The notes below the pieces were generated by a model that worked only from the letters and a program-made list of their open reading frames with translations, had not been told where the DNA came from and made no database searches. The translations under genes were made by a program, and so were the position numbers. Shown here piece after piece: positions 7,622 through 16,197 of a stretch of 60,154 nt of DNA. This DNA is from Pseudomonadales bacterium (lineage in GTDB: Bacteria; Pseudomonadota; Gammaproteobacteria; Pseudomonadales; Azotimanducaceae). Position 1 is the first letter of the stretch; each line of letters opens with the position of its first letter. The DNA lies in assembly GCA_007131295.1 (NCBI GenBank), contig SLQW01000094.1, positions 1 to 60,154 of the forward strand, given 5' to 3'.

Positions 7622-9931
7622 TCAGTGACTTGACGCTTCCAGAGTGATTCTGCGCAGCGTACGCGCCTGCTCGATCTGAGCGTCTGTGAACGGCAGACGC
7701 AACCACCTACCCTCGCTGTAGAGCCGGGTCTGATCCGAGTAATGAGGCGAGTCCGGCTCCTGCGACTGCGAATAGGTGAGAATCGCTCGCGCATCGGGTG
7801 CGCCTGCATCATCCCAGGTGACGACCTGGATGTAGCTGTTGCCATGAGTCACGGGGGTGTAGCCCTCGTCGGGGCGCAACTCCGTCACGATCATGCTGAA
7901 AGCACCTGCCCAGCCCTCACCGCCTGGAATGCCGATCTTTTCGCCGTTGCGCATCACGTACTGGATCTCCCCGAGAGGCGCGTCCAGGGCGATGTTGGCT
8001 TCATCCAGAGTTTCCACGGCGCGCTTCAACGCTGCCGTCAGGCTCTCGCGGACCGCTGCATCCTGCAGTCGCAGACCTGCAGGGGTCGCGACCGGATCTT
8101 CCGGATCGAACGCTACGGTCCAAGGGTTCTCGATGCGTTCCGCATGTCGCCAGAATTCGGTCCAAACATGCGCCCCGCGGCTATCGATGCCATGCCTGCG
8201 GTCCCAGGTTCGCAACACGTCGCAGGCACGAACAGGTGCTCCATCGAGATCCCGACAGAGTTCAAGCACGTCGTCGAGAAGCAGCGATGCACCGTAGTTA
8301 CGATGCTCATAAAGAATGTCCTGAACGATTGTCGGCGTGAACCGACGCTGCTCGTAGAGCACCTCCTCGACAAAGACGAGACCAGCCCGCGTGCGCAGAC
8401 TGCGCGCCGTACGCTCATCGCCGATGATCGGAGAGAAGCCTTCGAGAGGCTGCTCCGGACTCGACAGCCAATGACTGTCGTTGGAGTTAGAGACGTAATG
8501 CCGCGTGATCAGGTAGGGGAGTTCTGCGGGCGGCAGAATGCCAGATTCGGCAGCGGCCGGATCTTCGCGCCAGGCACACTCAGGACGGCTGCCATCCAGG
8601 GTCACAGCTCGTGACCAGACACCGGCGTTATCCAGCATCACACTGCACGCGTCGATGAGCTCACGATCCACATTCGGGACGACCGTAATGTCGGCGTAGA
8701 GCGCACCGCCACCTCGATCGGCCGCCACCGTGTTGGTCCAGGATACGCCCTGCACTGCCTGCAGCGCATCGCGGATATCCTCGACGCTGCGGGCACGCCA
8801 GAAGCGCAAGTACTGCTCGCCCGAGCGATTGTTCGTCAGGTTCGCATCGCGCAATGCGAAGGCATGGCTCATCGTCCAAGGCAGATCGGAGCCAGCCAGG
8901 ATCGGACCGTGCTTGCTCAACCAGATCGTTTGGCGCTCCGATTCCAGCTCGCCCTCGGGTGTCAGCACGGGGACTTCGACTTGCCGCGTCGTCATACTGA
9001 GGGTCTCGTCGCCATAGCGGTATCGGGTCGGATCCTCAGGATCAAGCTCAAGGCGATAGAGCGTGAAGCGCAGCGCGGTCGAAACGGTATGCGTCCAGGC
9101 AATTTCCGGAGTGAAACCAATAGCAACGGCATTCGTCGTGTACAGGCCTACCCCCATGACGTCGAGTTCGTCCGGGATGCGCAAGTGCTTCATGTGGAAG
9201 CGCGACGGACCCGTCCAGGGATAGTGCGGATTGCCGAACAGGAGTCCGCGGCCGTTCTCGGTCAGCTCGCCGCCAAAAGCATAGGCGTTGCTGCCGAGCG
9301 CCGCGTGGGGAGCAACATACTCTGCGAACGCCGCGCCCGCGGCCTCGGACGACTGCCGATTGCCAGGCGCCGGCGGGGATGCGGCAACGATAGGCGCAGC
9401 AGCCCGGCCGAGTCCGTAGCGAATACCTACCCAGATCGCCATGCGCGTCACGTCGTCGTCGTTGATCGGGCCGACCCAGGGAGCATCCGCGCAGCGCTCA
9501 GGAAGCCGTTCGCCATGGTCAGTTAGCCAGCGGTTGTAGCCGTCCCGATAGCCCCGGTTCATGGCTGCAACCTCAGGCGGTGCGCCGGCTCGGTGATGCT
9601 CGATCAGTTCAGGATCGATCAGCACACGCTGGAAGACGTCGTTGGCGACGTTGTCGACGCCGTCGCTGCTCGGTCCGAAGTAGCGCGCCCGCTCGCCACG
9701 TACCGTCACGACTTCCTCGGCCAGCACGCATATCGCATCCTCGGCAGTGGCATAGGCGAGACCGTAGCCCAGGCTCGCCCAGTCGTCGGCCTCGATGTGG
9801 GGAATGCCGTAGTCGGTCCAGCGGATGTCGACCCGGTAGCCGTCGGTCTCGGCTCGAGACGGGTCATCTTCATCCCGCGCGCAACCCCACAATACGGCCA
9901 AGACCAGACATGCCCGCAGCAGGATTCTCAT
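7622..9931 (-). CDS. Penicillin acylase family lipoprotein (PvdQ/QuiP-like N-acyl amide hydrolase)
   Basis: A 769-residue precursor of an Ntn-hydrolase. A lipobox ending at Cys17 (VLAVLWGCA) indicates a lipid-anchored, periplasm-facing protein. The autocleavage site and nucleophile are seen at Ser214 in HAALGSNAYAFGG, splitting alpha and beta chains; HGIPHI-like YGIPHIEADDW marks the alpha chain start. Family members cleave penicillins, N-acyl-homoserine lactones or other N-acyl amides; the substrate here is unknown. The gene overlaps the TRAP permease by four bases, which links hydrolysis to uptake of a product. Confidence 0.9.
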   Translation of the reverse strand: MRILLRACLVLAVLWGCARDEDDPSRAETDGYRVDIRWTDYGIPHIEADDWASLGYGLAYATAEDAICVLAEEVVTVRGERARYFGPSSDGVDNVANDVFQRVLIDPELIEHHRAGAPPEVAAMNRGYRDGYNRWLTDHGERLPERCADAPWVGPINDDDVTRMAIWVGIRYGLGRAAAPIVAASPPAPGNRQSSEAAGAAFAEYVAPHAALGSNAYAFGGELTENGRGLLFGNPHYPWTGPSRFHMKHLRIPDELDVMGVGLYTTNAVAIGFTPEIAWTHTVSTALRFTLYRLELDPEDPTRYRYGDETLSMTTRQVEVPVLTPEGELESERQTIWLSKHGPILAGSDLPWTMSHAFALRDANLTNNRSGEQYLRFWRARSVEDIRDALQAVQGVSWTNTVAADRGGGALYADITVVPNVDRELIDACSVMLDNAGVWSRAVTLDGSRPECAWREDPAAAESGILPPAELPYLITRHYVSNSNDSHWLSSPEQPLEGFSPIIGDERTARSLRTRAGLVFVEEVLYEQRRFTPTIVQDILYEHRNYGASLLLDDVLELCRDLDGAPVRACDVLRTWDRRHGIDSRGAHVWTEFWRHAERIENPWTVAFDPEDPVATPAGLRLQDAAVRESLTAALKRAVETLDEANIALDAPLGEIQYVMRNGEKIGIPGGEGWAGAFSMIVTELRPDEGYTPVTHGNSYIQVVTWDDAGAPDARAILTYSQSQEPDSPHYSDQTRLYSEGRWLRLPFTDAQIEQARTLRRITLEASSH

Positions 9932-11907
9932 GTCGCCTCCCCAAGCGCATTTTCCGAAACCCGACGCCGGATCGTGGCGATGACCAGCGCCGTGAGCAGC
10001 AGCAGCCCACCCGCCGCGAGCAGTGCCGTGTGCGGTAGCCCCAGCATCCCGCCACCCGGTGCAGCGAGCAAGAGGCCGGCGGAAAAAACGGCGACCCGCA
10101 CCAGCAACGAGATGCCGCCACGACCAAGATCGCCGAATCCGAGCAGATAGCCCTGCAGCGCTGCGGACACCAGGGCGACCCCGACCATCGCCGTTGCGAG
10201 CACGATGAATACTTCACCTACCCCTCCCTGCATCAGCAGAGCCGGGTTGAACACGAAGAAGAACGGAATGAAGTAGATGATCGTGCCGAGGCGCATGGCC
10301 TGCAGACCGGCCTGCATGGCCGGCACCTGCGCCACGGATGCGGCCGCGAAAGCAGCCAGCGCGACGGGCGGCGTGATGAAGCTCAACATGCCCCAGTACA
10401 TGATGAACATGTGCGAGGCGAGCGGATCGAGACCTGCATTGACGAGAGCCGGCGCCAGGACGATGGCGAGAAAGATGTAGGCCGCGGTCACCGTCATGCC
10501 TATCCCGAGAACGAAGCTGGTGAGTGCGCCCATGACGAGCAGGATCAGGACGTTCTCGCCGGCGATATACACCAGATCATTGGCCAGAGTTCCGGCCATG
10601 CCGGTGACTGCCAGAGACCCGACGATGAGACCTATGGCAGCGAGGATCCCCGCCAGCTCCGCCATGAGCTGACCACAGGCGGCCACGAAGCGCTTAAAGC
10701 CTGCCAGGTCGAGGCGGTGGCTCGTGAACTGGTTGATGACGAGCAGCAGGCCGGTCGCGAGGAACGGCGCAGTCGCTTCCCGCTGCATATACACAAGCAG
10801 CACGATCAGCAGCACGAAGACGAAAATGAAGTACCAGCCTTCGCGAAAAACCTGACCGACGCTCGGCAACTCATCCCGAGGTAGACCATGGAGCTGATGC
10901 CGTGCTGCGTAGGCATCGATCTGCATGAACAGTCCGAAGAAATAGAGAAGCGAAGGAATCACGGCTGCCAGCGCAACTGTGACGTAGCTGATACCGAGGA
11001 AATTCGCCATCACGAATGCGGTGGCGCCCATGATCGGAGGCATCAGCACGCCGCCGGTCGAAGCGCAGGCCTCGACGCCGGCGGCGTACTGCTTCGAGAA
11101 GCCTATCCTGCGCATGGCGGGAATCGAAAGGGGGCCGGTGGTGAGGGCGTTGGTTACCGGACCGCCACTCATGGAACCCATCAGACCACTGGAAAAAATG
11201 GCCACTTTTGCGGGACCGCCGCGCATATGTCCCAGCAATGCGAACGCGAAATTGATGAAGAACGGCCCGCCTCCGGTAAAACGCAGCGCGACCCCGAACA
11301 GCAGAAACCCGAACACCAGAAGCGCGAAGGCCTGCATGGGAATCCCGAACAGGCTTTCCTCGGAAAGCACATGAAAGATCGCGGTTTCCGGCAGCTGCAT
11401 GCCGACACCAGCGACCACGTCCGGCATCCGGTCCGCATAAAGGGGATACAGGGAGAGCGCGGACACGATCACGAAGATCGGCCAGCCGCCCGCGCGCCGG
11501 CCCGCCTCCAGCACGATCAGCCAGGTGAGCGCAGACAGGGCGACGCCGCCTGGCGGCGCGATGTATTCCCAGGCTTCAAGTACGATCCGCTCGGCATTCC
11601 AGGCGAAATAGCCGAACATCGCGACGATGACGACGATGATCACGAGGTCGTACCAGGGCACCCGATCCTGAGCGGCACGTGCTCCTGCCGGAAAGGCGAT
11701 GAACACCATCGACAGCATGAGCCCGGTAATCAGATACAGGTAGCGGCTGTCGAGCAGCACCTCGCCGAGGAAGAACCCAAGATTGAAGATCTGATTCACG
11801 GCCAGAAGGGTCGCGATACCGGTGGCGGCCGCCATGACGCCCTGCCAGAACGGTGTCAGCACCCGGTAGCGCGTAGCGCCTTCGTCATGCAACGACCGCT
11901 CAGTCAT
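9928..11907 (-). CDS. TRAP transporter fused permease (4TM/12TM, TAXI type)
   Basis: A 659-residue polytopic membrane protein in which the small DctQ-like and large DctM-like subunits are fused, as is usual for TRAP systems paired with TAXI receptors. Seen: many hydrophobic helices and the DctM signature region GSMSGGPVTNALTTGPLSIPAMRRIGFSKQYAAGVEACASTGGVLMPPIMGATAF. It moves an organic acid or similar solute across the inner membrane with an ion gradient. It overlaps the receptor gene by eight bases and the acylase gene by four. Confidence 0.93.
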   Translation of the reverse strand: MTERSLHDEGATRYRVLTPFWQGVMAAATGIATLLAVNQIFNLGFFLGEVLLDSRYLYLITGLMLSMVFIAFPAGARAAQDRVPWYDLVIIVVIVAMFGYFAWNAERIVLEAWEYIAPPGGVALSALTWLIVLEAGRRAGGWPIFVIVSALSLYPLYADRMPDVVAGVGMQLPETAIFHVLSEESLFGIPMQAFALLVFGFLLFGVALRFTGGGPFFINFAFALLGHMRGGPAKVAIFSSGLMGSMSGGPVTNALTTGPLSIPAMRRIGFSKQYAAGVEACASTGGVLMPPIMGATAFVMANFLGISYVTVALAAVIPSLLYFFGLFMQIDAYAARHQLHGLPRDELPSVGQVFREGWYFIFVFVLLIVLLVYMQREATAPFLATGLLLVINQFTSHRLDLAGFKRFVAACGQLMAELAGILAAIGLIVGSLAVTGMAGTLANDLVYIAGENVLILLVMGALTSFVLGIGMTVTAAYIFLAIVLAPALVNAGLDPLASHMFIMYWGMLSFITPPVALAAFAAASVAQVPAMQAGLQAMRLGTIIYFIPFFFVFNPALLMQGGVGEVFIVLATAMVGVALVSAALQGYLLGFGDLGRGGISLLVRVAVFSAGLLLAAPGGGMLGLPHTALLAAGGLLLLTALVIATIRRRVSENALGEAT

Positions 11908-13201
11908 CGATGATCGTCACCATGCCGCGCTCTTCGAGGGCCACCCGCCGCGCTTCGAGCCAACCCTGCTCGAATGCCGGCACGTCAACGGCACTGTGTC
12001 CGAACCACCCTGCAATTCGCGAACGTGCCTGGGCAAAGAGGCCAGCGCTGTTGTCTTCGTTCGGACGCTGGCTTTCCGCTACCCAGGCTTCCCAGGTTGC
12101 GCGCAGGACCCTCTGGCGCTGTAGATTCACCTCATGCCGGGCCTGTGCCTCATCGGTCCAGGCGCCAATCTCACGCCAGTATCGAATCGCTCCCTCGTGA
12201 TACGGAACAAATGCACGCTCGAACTGCTGACGCTCGAGCGCCCACCCGTGCGCCCCAGGTGCATTGCCTCGGAAGCGCTCGAAGTGCGTGTGTAGCGCAC
12301 GGACGACGCGATAGACGAGATCGGCATCGGCATCGTCCATGGACACGAGCATCGGATAGGGGGACGTGAACACTTCCAGTCCGGAGCCGGGAATCGTAGG
12401 GCCCTCCGTGCTCACATGCGGGATGTACCAGGGCAGCCGATCGAGCACGCGCTGCACCGCAGCTTCGTCGTCGTGCGGGAAAGGCAGAAATCGCAGACCC
12501 CGCGGCGAGGCTTCGAGCCGCAGGAACGGCGGCGAGTTGCAGGCGCCTCCGACCACGTCGGCGCGGTTGTTGATGACCGCCTCGATCGATGCGGGATATC
12601 CCCCCACCTCAACCCGCACCACGTCGTCCCAGTCGAGGCCTGCGTAGGCCAACAGGGTACGCACACCGTTGTTCAGCGACGGCGAACCCTGCACCCAGGT
12701 CACTCTTCGGCCGCGCACGTCGGACACGGTCTCGATACCCGAATCGGCAGCCGTCGCCAGGGTGAAGGAGCAGCTGTCAGCGATCGACCACATAGCGAGC
12801 CGCAGCGGCTGAGGCCCCCACAGCGGTGAAGCAAAGTTCAGCAGCGCCTCCTGCGCGTACATCGCCTCCGAACCGCCAGCTGAGAACTGCACCCGGCCCG
12901 CACGCAGCGTGGCGAGCCGTGAAACGTCGTTGCGGCCCGGAACGACCCGCAGGTTCGTACGGTACTCCCGCTGCAGCACGCTGCCGATAGCCACGGCCTG
13001 GCTATAGCCCTGCGTGCCCGTAGGATAGGCCGACCAGGCCAGCGTCCGCGGCAGACCGATTTCTTCCGCAGAACCCAGCAGAGGCGCCAACAGCGCCAGT
13101 CCAAGCAGCAGGAGCGTGGCATCGCGCGCCGCGCTCCGCTGCCGCAAAGGCAGAGGTTCAGTCCAGACCAGGACGCAGCACCGTACGAACCACGAATACA
13201 T
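11900..13201 (-). CDS. TAXI family TRAP transporter substrate-binding protein
   Basis: A 433-residue periplasmic receptor. A hydrophobic export segment (DATLLLLGLALLAPLLGSAEE) lies around residues 28-48, so the true N-terminus may be later than the ATG used here, although GGAGGGGAAGGG lies upstream of it. The TAXI pattern follows: WSAYPTGTQGYSQAVAIGSVL, then RLATLRAGRVQFSAGGSEAMY, and VTWVQGSPSLNNGVRTLLAYAG. It delivers solute to the fused permease. Its start codon overlaps, on the other strand, an alternative start of the LEA14-like gene. Confidence 0.9.
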   Translation of the reverse strand: MYSWFVRCCVLVWTEPLPLRQRSAARDATLLLLGLALLAPLLGSAEEIGLPRTLAWSAYPTGTQGYSQAVAIGSVLQREYRTNLRVVPGRNDVSRLATLRAGRVQFSAGGSEAMYAQEALLNFASPLWGPQPLRLAMWSIADSCSFTLATAADSGIETVSDVRGRRVTWVQGSPSLNNGVRTLLAYAGLDWDDVVRVEVGGYPASIEAVINNRADVVGGACNSPPFLRLEASPRGLRFLPFPHDDEAAVQRVLDRLPWYIPHVSTEGPTIPGSGLEVFTSPYPMLVSMDDADADLVYRVVRALHTHFERFRGNAPGAHGWALERQQFERAFVPYHEGAIRYWREIGAWTDEAQARHEVNLQRQRVLRATWEAWVAESQRPNEDNSAGLFAQARSRIAGWFGHSAVDVPAFEQGWLEARRVALEERGMVTIIDD

Positions 13202-13268
13202 GCTTTTCCCTTCCCCTCCGCCCGCGTATCGTGCGAACCAGCCTTATCGGGTCGCGCCGGAGATACCC

Positions 13269-13745
13269 TTGCACCCTCGAGTCACTCTCGTTGTATTGTT
13301 CGTTCTGACCCTGCTCTCCGGTTGCGCCAGCGTACCGCAGCTGCAGCCACCCGCCATCGCCCTTAAGAACGTCGAACTTCTCGAACTCGGCTTCAGCCAG
13401 CAGCGCTTCGGCCTGCAGGTAACCGTGGAGAACCCGAATGCCGTGGCACTCCCGGTGACCGGCTTTCGTTATGGCCTCACCCTCTCCGGCATCCGTCTCG
13501 GAGAGGGGCAGAGTACCGAGCGGGTCAGGATTCCTGCCCGCGGCACGTCGGAGGTGAGTCTCGAGCTGAACCTCGACACCATCCGCCTGCTGGGTCAGCT
13601 CAGCGACTGGACGCGGCAACCTCCCTCGGAACTCAGCTACTTGTTCGACGGCGAGATCGACATCGACGTCTGGCCACGACCGCTGCAGTTCAGCCGGGAT
13701 GGGCGCGTGCCGCTCGACATAGCTCCCGGCGCGTTCACGTTCTGA
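13269..13745 (+). CDS. LEA14-like (LEA type 2) lipoprotein
   Basis: About 158 residues with a short lipoprotein signal (HPRVTLVVLFVLTLLSGCAS) and a single LEA2/WHy-type beta-sandwich: VTVENPNAVALPVTGFRYGLTLSGIRLGEG. Such proteins in bacteria are envelope proteins linked loosely to desiccation stress; the molecular role is not known. I choose the TTG at 13269 because GGAG sits seven bases upstream and it gives a normal signal peptide. An ATG at 13200 would add 23 residues and overlap the divergent TAXI start, which seems less likely. Confidence 0.78.
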   Translation: MHPRVTLVVLFVLTLLSGCASVPQLQPPAIALKNVELLELGFSQQRFGLQVTVENPNAVALPVTGFRYGLTLSGIRLGEGQSTERVRIPARGTSEVSLELNLDTIRLLGQLSDWTRQPPSELSYLFDGEIDIDVWPRPLQFSRDGRVPLDIAPGAFTF

Positions 13746-13754
13746 TGCCCGCAA

Positions 13755-14855
13755 TCAGGGCGGCGGCAACAGGCCCTCCTGCTGATACTGCCTGATCCAC
13801 TTCTCGAACATCACCTCGGTGTCCATACACTCGGCGAAGCCCGCCTGCCGCAGATGGATCGTCGACACCAGGGCGGCGGCGGTACGCTCCGGGGCTTCTG
13901 GCGTGAAGGTGAAGTCCATGTAGTGGTGCGATTCACCCACGAATGCCTCCAGGCCCGGGGCACGCAGACCGTAGCGGGCGCGAATTTCATCCCAGGCACC
14001 GGCCTCGGACGGCAGCAACCGGGCCATGGACTCGGGTCGTTCCTCACCCACGGCCATGCCGAACGCGGCGGCGATCGCCGGCCAGACCTCCCGCCAGACG
14101 AAGACGTCCCCATTGGTCACGTTGAAGATCTCGTTAGTGGCCGCCTCGCGCCCGGCATCATCGCCCGCCCAGGCCATCGCCCTGGCCAGCAGGTCGGCAT
14201 CCACCGCCTCGATGACGAAGGTCGACGGACCACCGGGATAGTGCAGCGGCTCACCCCGCGCGCGCAGAAGTGCGGCGTACACGCCGATGGGCGGAATCAG
14301 GTTCATGGCCGCACCGAGCGCCATGCCGAAGATGAGCTGCGGCCGAAAGATCGTCCAGTGCCAGGAACGGCCGGCCTGCCGGTCGCGGAGGTAGCGCTCC
14401 TGCTCCCAGTAGAAGTTGGGCTGGCTGTGTAATTCATCCCGATGCTCCCTGGCCGGCAGGGGAATCTGTCGAACGTGAGCACCGTAGGCTTTAGTCCCCT
14501 GCAGCAGCGCCACGTGCCGAAGCCCGTTCGCGGCCGCGCTCAAAGGCTCGAACAGGTTCTCGAGCATGCGGCGGTTGGTTTCGATGTGGTCGGACTCCAC
14601 CCAGCCGGGCATGAGTCCGGGCTTTTCGTAGAGAGCCGCATAGACCAGGCGGGTGACGTCTCCCATGCGCCCGAATACTTCTCGACAGGCCTCGGCATCG
14701 GTGAGATCCACCGCCAGGTGATCGCAACCAAAATCGTGCAAGGGTGGTCGCCGCGAGACCGCGGTCACCCGGTTACCCCGCTCTGCAAAAAGCTTCATAG
14801 CGGCATAACCGACTACGCCGGACGCCCCGGCCACGACTATGTGTTCCCGCGCCAT
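13755..14855 (-). CDS. SDR family NAD(P)-dependent reductase, PRISE type
   Basis: A 366-residue extended short-chain reductase related to plant progesterone 5-beta-reductase/iridoid synthase. Seen: the nucleotide-binding VAGASGVVGYAAMKLF, SRRPP, LQGTKAYGAH and the family hallmark NFYWEQERYL that holds the active-site tyrosine, then FRPQLIFG. Bacterial members reduce enones, epimerise sugars or act on unknown carbonyls. The start at 14855 has GAGGGGG upstream and gives a Rossmann fold at the N-terminus. It is transcribed away from the sulfur operon. Confidence 0.87.
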   Translation of the reverse strand: MAREHIVVAGASGVVGYAAMKLFAERGNRVTAVSRRPPLHDFGCDHLAVDLTDAEACREVFGRMGDVTRLVYAALYEKPGLMPGWVESDHIETNRRMLENLFEPLSAAANGLRHVALLQGTKAYGAHVRQIPLPAREHRDELHSQPNFYWEQERYLRDRQAGRSWHWTIFRPQLIFGMALGAAMNLIPPIGVYAALLRARGEPLHYPGGPSTFVIEAVDADLLARAMAWAGDDAGREAATNEIFNVTNGDVFVWREVWPAIAAAFGMAVGEERPESMARLLPSEAGAWDEIRARYGLRAPGLEAFVGESHHYMDFTFTPEAPERTAAALVSTIHLRQAGFAECMDTEVMFEKWIRQYQQEGLLPPP

Positions 14856-14941
14856 CACACCCCCTCTGCTCCACCCGAACCGGCAAGCTAACACAGCGCT
14901 TGGAGATGGGTACCTCTTGAGCCTGCTGCCCGATCAGAGCA

Positions 14942-14986
14942 GAAATTAATATGTATTTTTATATTTAAACTTTATGTATAATAATT
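14942..14986 (+). promoter_or_regulatory. AT-rich promoter/operator of the sulfur operon
   Basis: This is the most AT-rich stretch in its neighbourhood. It contains a consensus -10 TATAAT at 14977-14982 and an imperfect inverted repeat (AAATTAATATGTAT and ATGTATAATAATTT, 11 of 14 positions matching). AT-rich imperfect palindromes of this kind are known operators of BigR-type ArsR repressors. Binding of the adjacent regulator to this site is inferred. Confidence 0.6.
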
Positions 14987-15009
14987 TGACCCCCGTGACG
15001 ATCAGCGCC

Positions 15010-15324
15010 ATGCCAGATACGACCAACCTCGACATCGAGACCATGCGCAGCTCTGCGCTTGAAGCCACGGTGGCCCTGCGCGCTTTAGCTCACGAGGACC
15101 GTCTGCTGCTGCTTTGCCAGCTGAGTCAGGAAGAACTCTGCGTGAGTGAACTACGCGACCGGCTGGATCTGCAGCAGCCCATGCTGTCGCAGCAGCTCGG
15201 GGTCCTGCGCCGAGACGGCCTCGTAGCCACCCGTCGCGACGGCCGCCAGATCTTCTACTCCATCGCGGACGTGCGGATTCTGGCGCTGCTGCAAACTCTC
15301 TACGAACACTATTGCTCACCATGA
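15010..15324 (+). CDS. ArsR family regulator, BigR/SqrR-type persulfide sensor
   Basis: A 104-residue winged-helix repressor: HEDRLLLLCQLSQEELCVSELRDRLDL, the recognition segment QQPMLSQQLGVLRRDGLVATRRDGRQIFYSI. Cys36 and Cys102 are 66 residues apart, the same spacing as Cys42/Cys108 of BigR, whose dithiol becomes a tetrasulfide bridge in the presence of sulfane sulfur. An extra Cys44 is also present. The ATG at 15010 is chosen because an earlier ATG at 14974 lies within the probable promoter. It heads an operon of sulfur-transport genes that it likely represses until persulfide appears. Confidence 0.87.
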   Translation: MPDTTNLDIETMRSSALEATVALRALAHEDRLLLLCQLSQEELCVSELRDRLDLQQPMLSQQLGVLRRDGLVATRRDGRQIFYSIADVRILALLQTLYEHYCSP

Positions 15325-15334
15325 GGTGCCGCCC

Positions 15335-15769
15335 ATGACCATCGACTGGAACAGCTTCACGCCCTACTCGGCACTGATCGGCGGCGCGCTGATCGGCCTC
15401 GCAGCAGCAGCGCTGGCGTTGCTCAACGGCCGCATTGCCGGCATTGCCGGGATCGTCGGCGGCGCCATCGTGCCGAAGCGAGGCGAACTCGGCTGGCGCA
15501 TTGCGTTCGTGGCCGGTCTGCTGATCGCGCCATGGGTCTGGCTACTCGCCGATGGACTGCCAGAGATCCGGTTCGAGGTCGGCACCCCGGGCCTCATTAT
15601 CGCCGGCCTGATCGTCGGCATCAGCACCCGCTATGGCGCTGGCTGTACCTCCGGGCACGGCGTTTGCGGAATAGCCAGACTGTCACCGCGGTCGCTGGTG
15701 GCCACCGCCGCGTTCATGACGGCGGGCTTCCTCACGGTGTTCGTCATCCGCCATCTGATCGGGAGCTGA
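15335..15769 (+). CDS. YeeE/YedE family sulfur-compound transporter half (PmpA-like)
   Basis: A 144-residue membrane protein with about four helices and the conserved cysteine motif GAGCTSGHGVCGIARLSPRS, which in YeeE/TsuA-type proteins passes thiosulfate or a related sulfur atom across the membrane. It is the first of two half-size proteins typical of BigR-controlled operons (pmpA/pmpB). GAGG precedes the ATG by eight bases. The next gene begins two bases after its stop. Confidence 0.87.
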   Translation: MTIDWNSFTPYSALIGGALIGLAAAALALLNGRIAGIAGIVGGAIVPKRGELGWRIAFVAGLLIAPWVWLLADGLPEIRFEVGTPGLIIAGLIVGISTRYGAGCTSGHGVCGIARLSPRSLVATAAFMTAGFLTVFVIRHLIGS

Positions 15770-15771
15770 CC

Positions 15772-16197
15772 ATGGCCCGCCCATTGCTCACAGCCTTCCT
15801 GGCCGGCCTGGTATTCGGCTTCGGACTTATCCTCTCGGGCATGGTCAATCCCGCCAAGGTGCTCGCCTTTCTCGATCTCGCCGGCGCCTGGGACCCTTCC
15901 CTCGCGCTCGTAATGGTCGGCGCCATAGGTGTGGCGTTCCCGGCGTTCCGCTGGCTGGCCGGCCGCAGCCGCAGCGTCTTTGCCGAGCCGCTGCACCTGC
16001 CGACCCGCCGCGACATCGATAAGCCGTTGGTGTTGGGCAGCCTCGGTTTCGGCGTAGGCTGGGGTCTGGCCGGGTTGTGTCCAGGGCCGGCACTGGTCGC
16101 GCTCGGAGCGCTTAGGTTCGAGGCCGTGCTCTTCGTTGCCGCCATGCTCGCCGGCATGGGGCTCTATGAAGTGATCGAGCGTCGCCGCCGCGCATGA
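15772..16197 (+). CDS. YeeE/YedE family second half (DUF6691, PmpB-like)
   Basis: A 141-residue membrane protein: GLVFGFGLILSGMVNPAKVLAFLDLAGAWDPSLALVM and GFGVGWGLAGLCPGPALVALG, with one cysteine in the GLCPGP turn. It pairs with the preceding gene to form the complete sulfur-compound permease. It overlaps the SulP gene by four bases (ATGA), so the three transporter genes should be translated together. Confidence 0.87.
   Translation: MARPLLTAFLAGLVFGFGLILSGMVNPAKVLAFLDLAGAWDPSLALVMVGAIGVAFPAFRWLAGRSRSVFAEPLHLPTRRDIDKPLVLGSLGFGVGWGLAGLCPGPALVALGALRFEAVLFVAAMLAGMGLYEVIERRRRA

Noticed and set aside
10888-11913. Long plus-strand frame rich in His, Arg and Gln
   Set aside because: Antisense to the TRAP permease; composition is that of a reversed hydrophobic gene.
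13199-13202. Overlapping divergent start codons of the TAXI receptor and LEA14-like genes as a shared switch
   Set aside because: The LEA14-like gene has a better start at 13269, so the overlap is probably only apparent.
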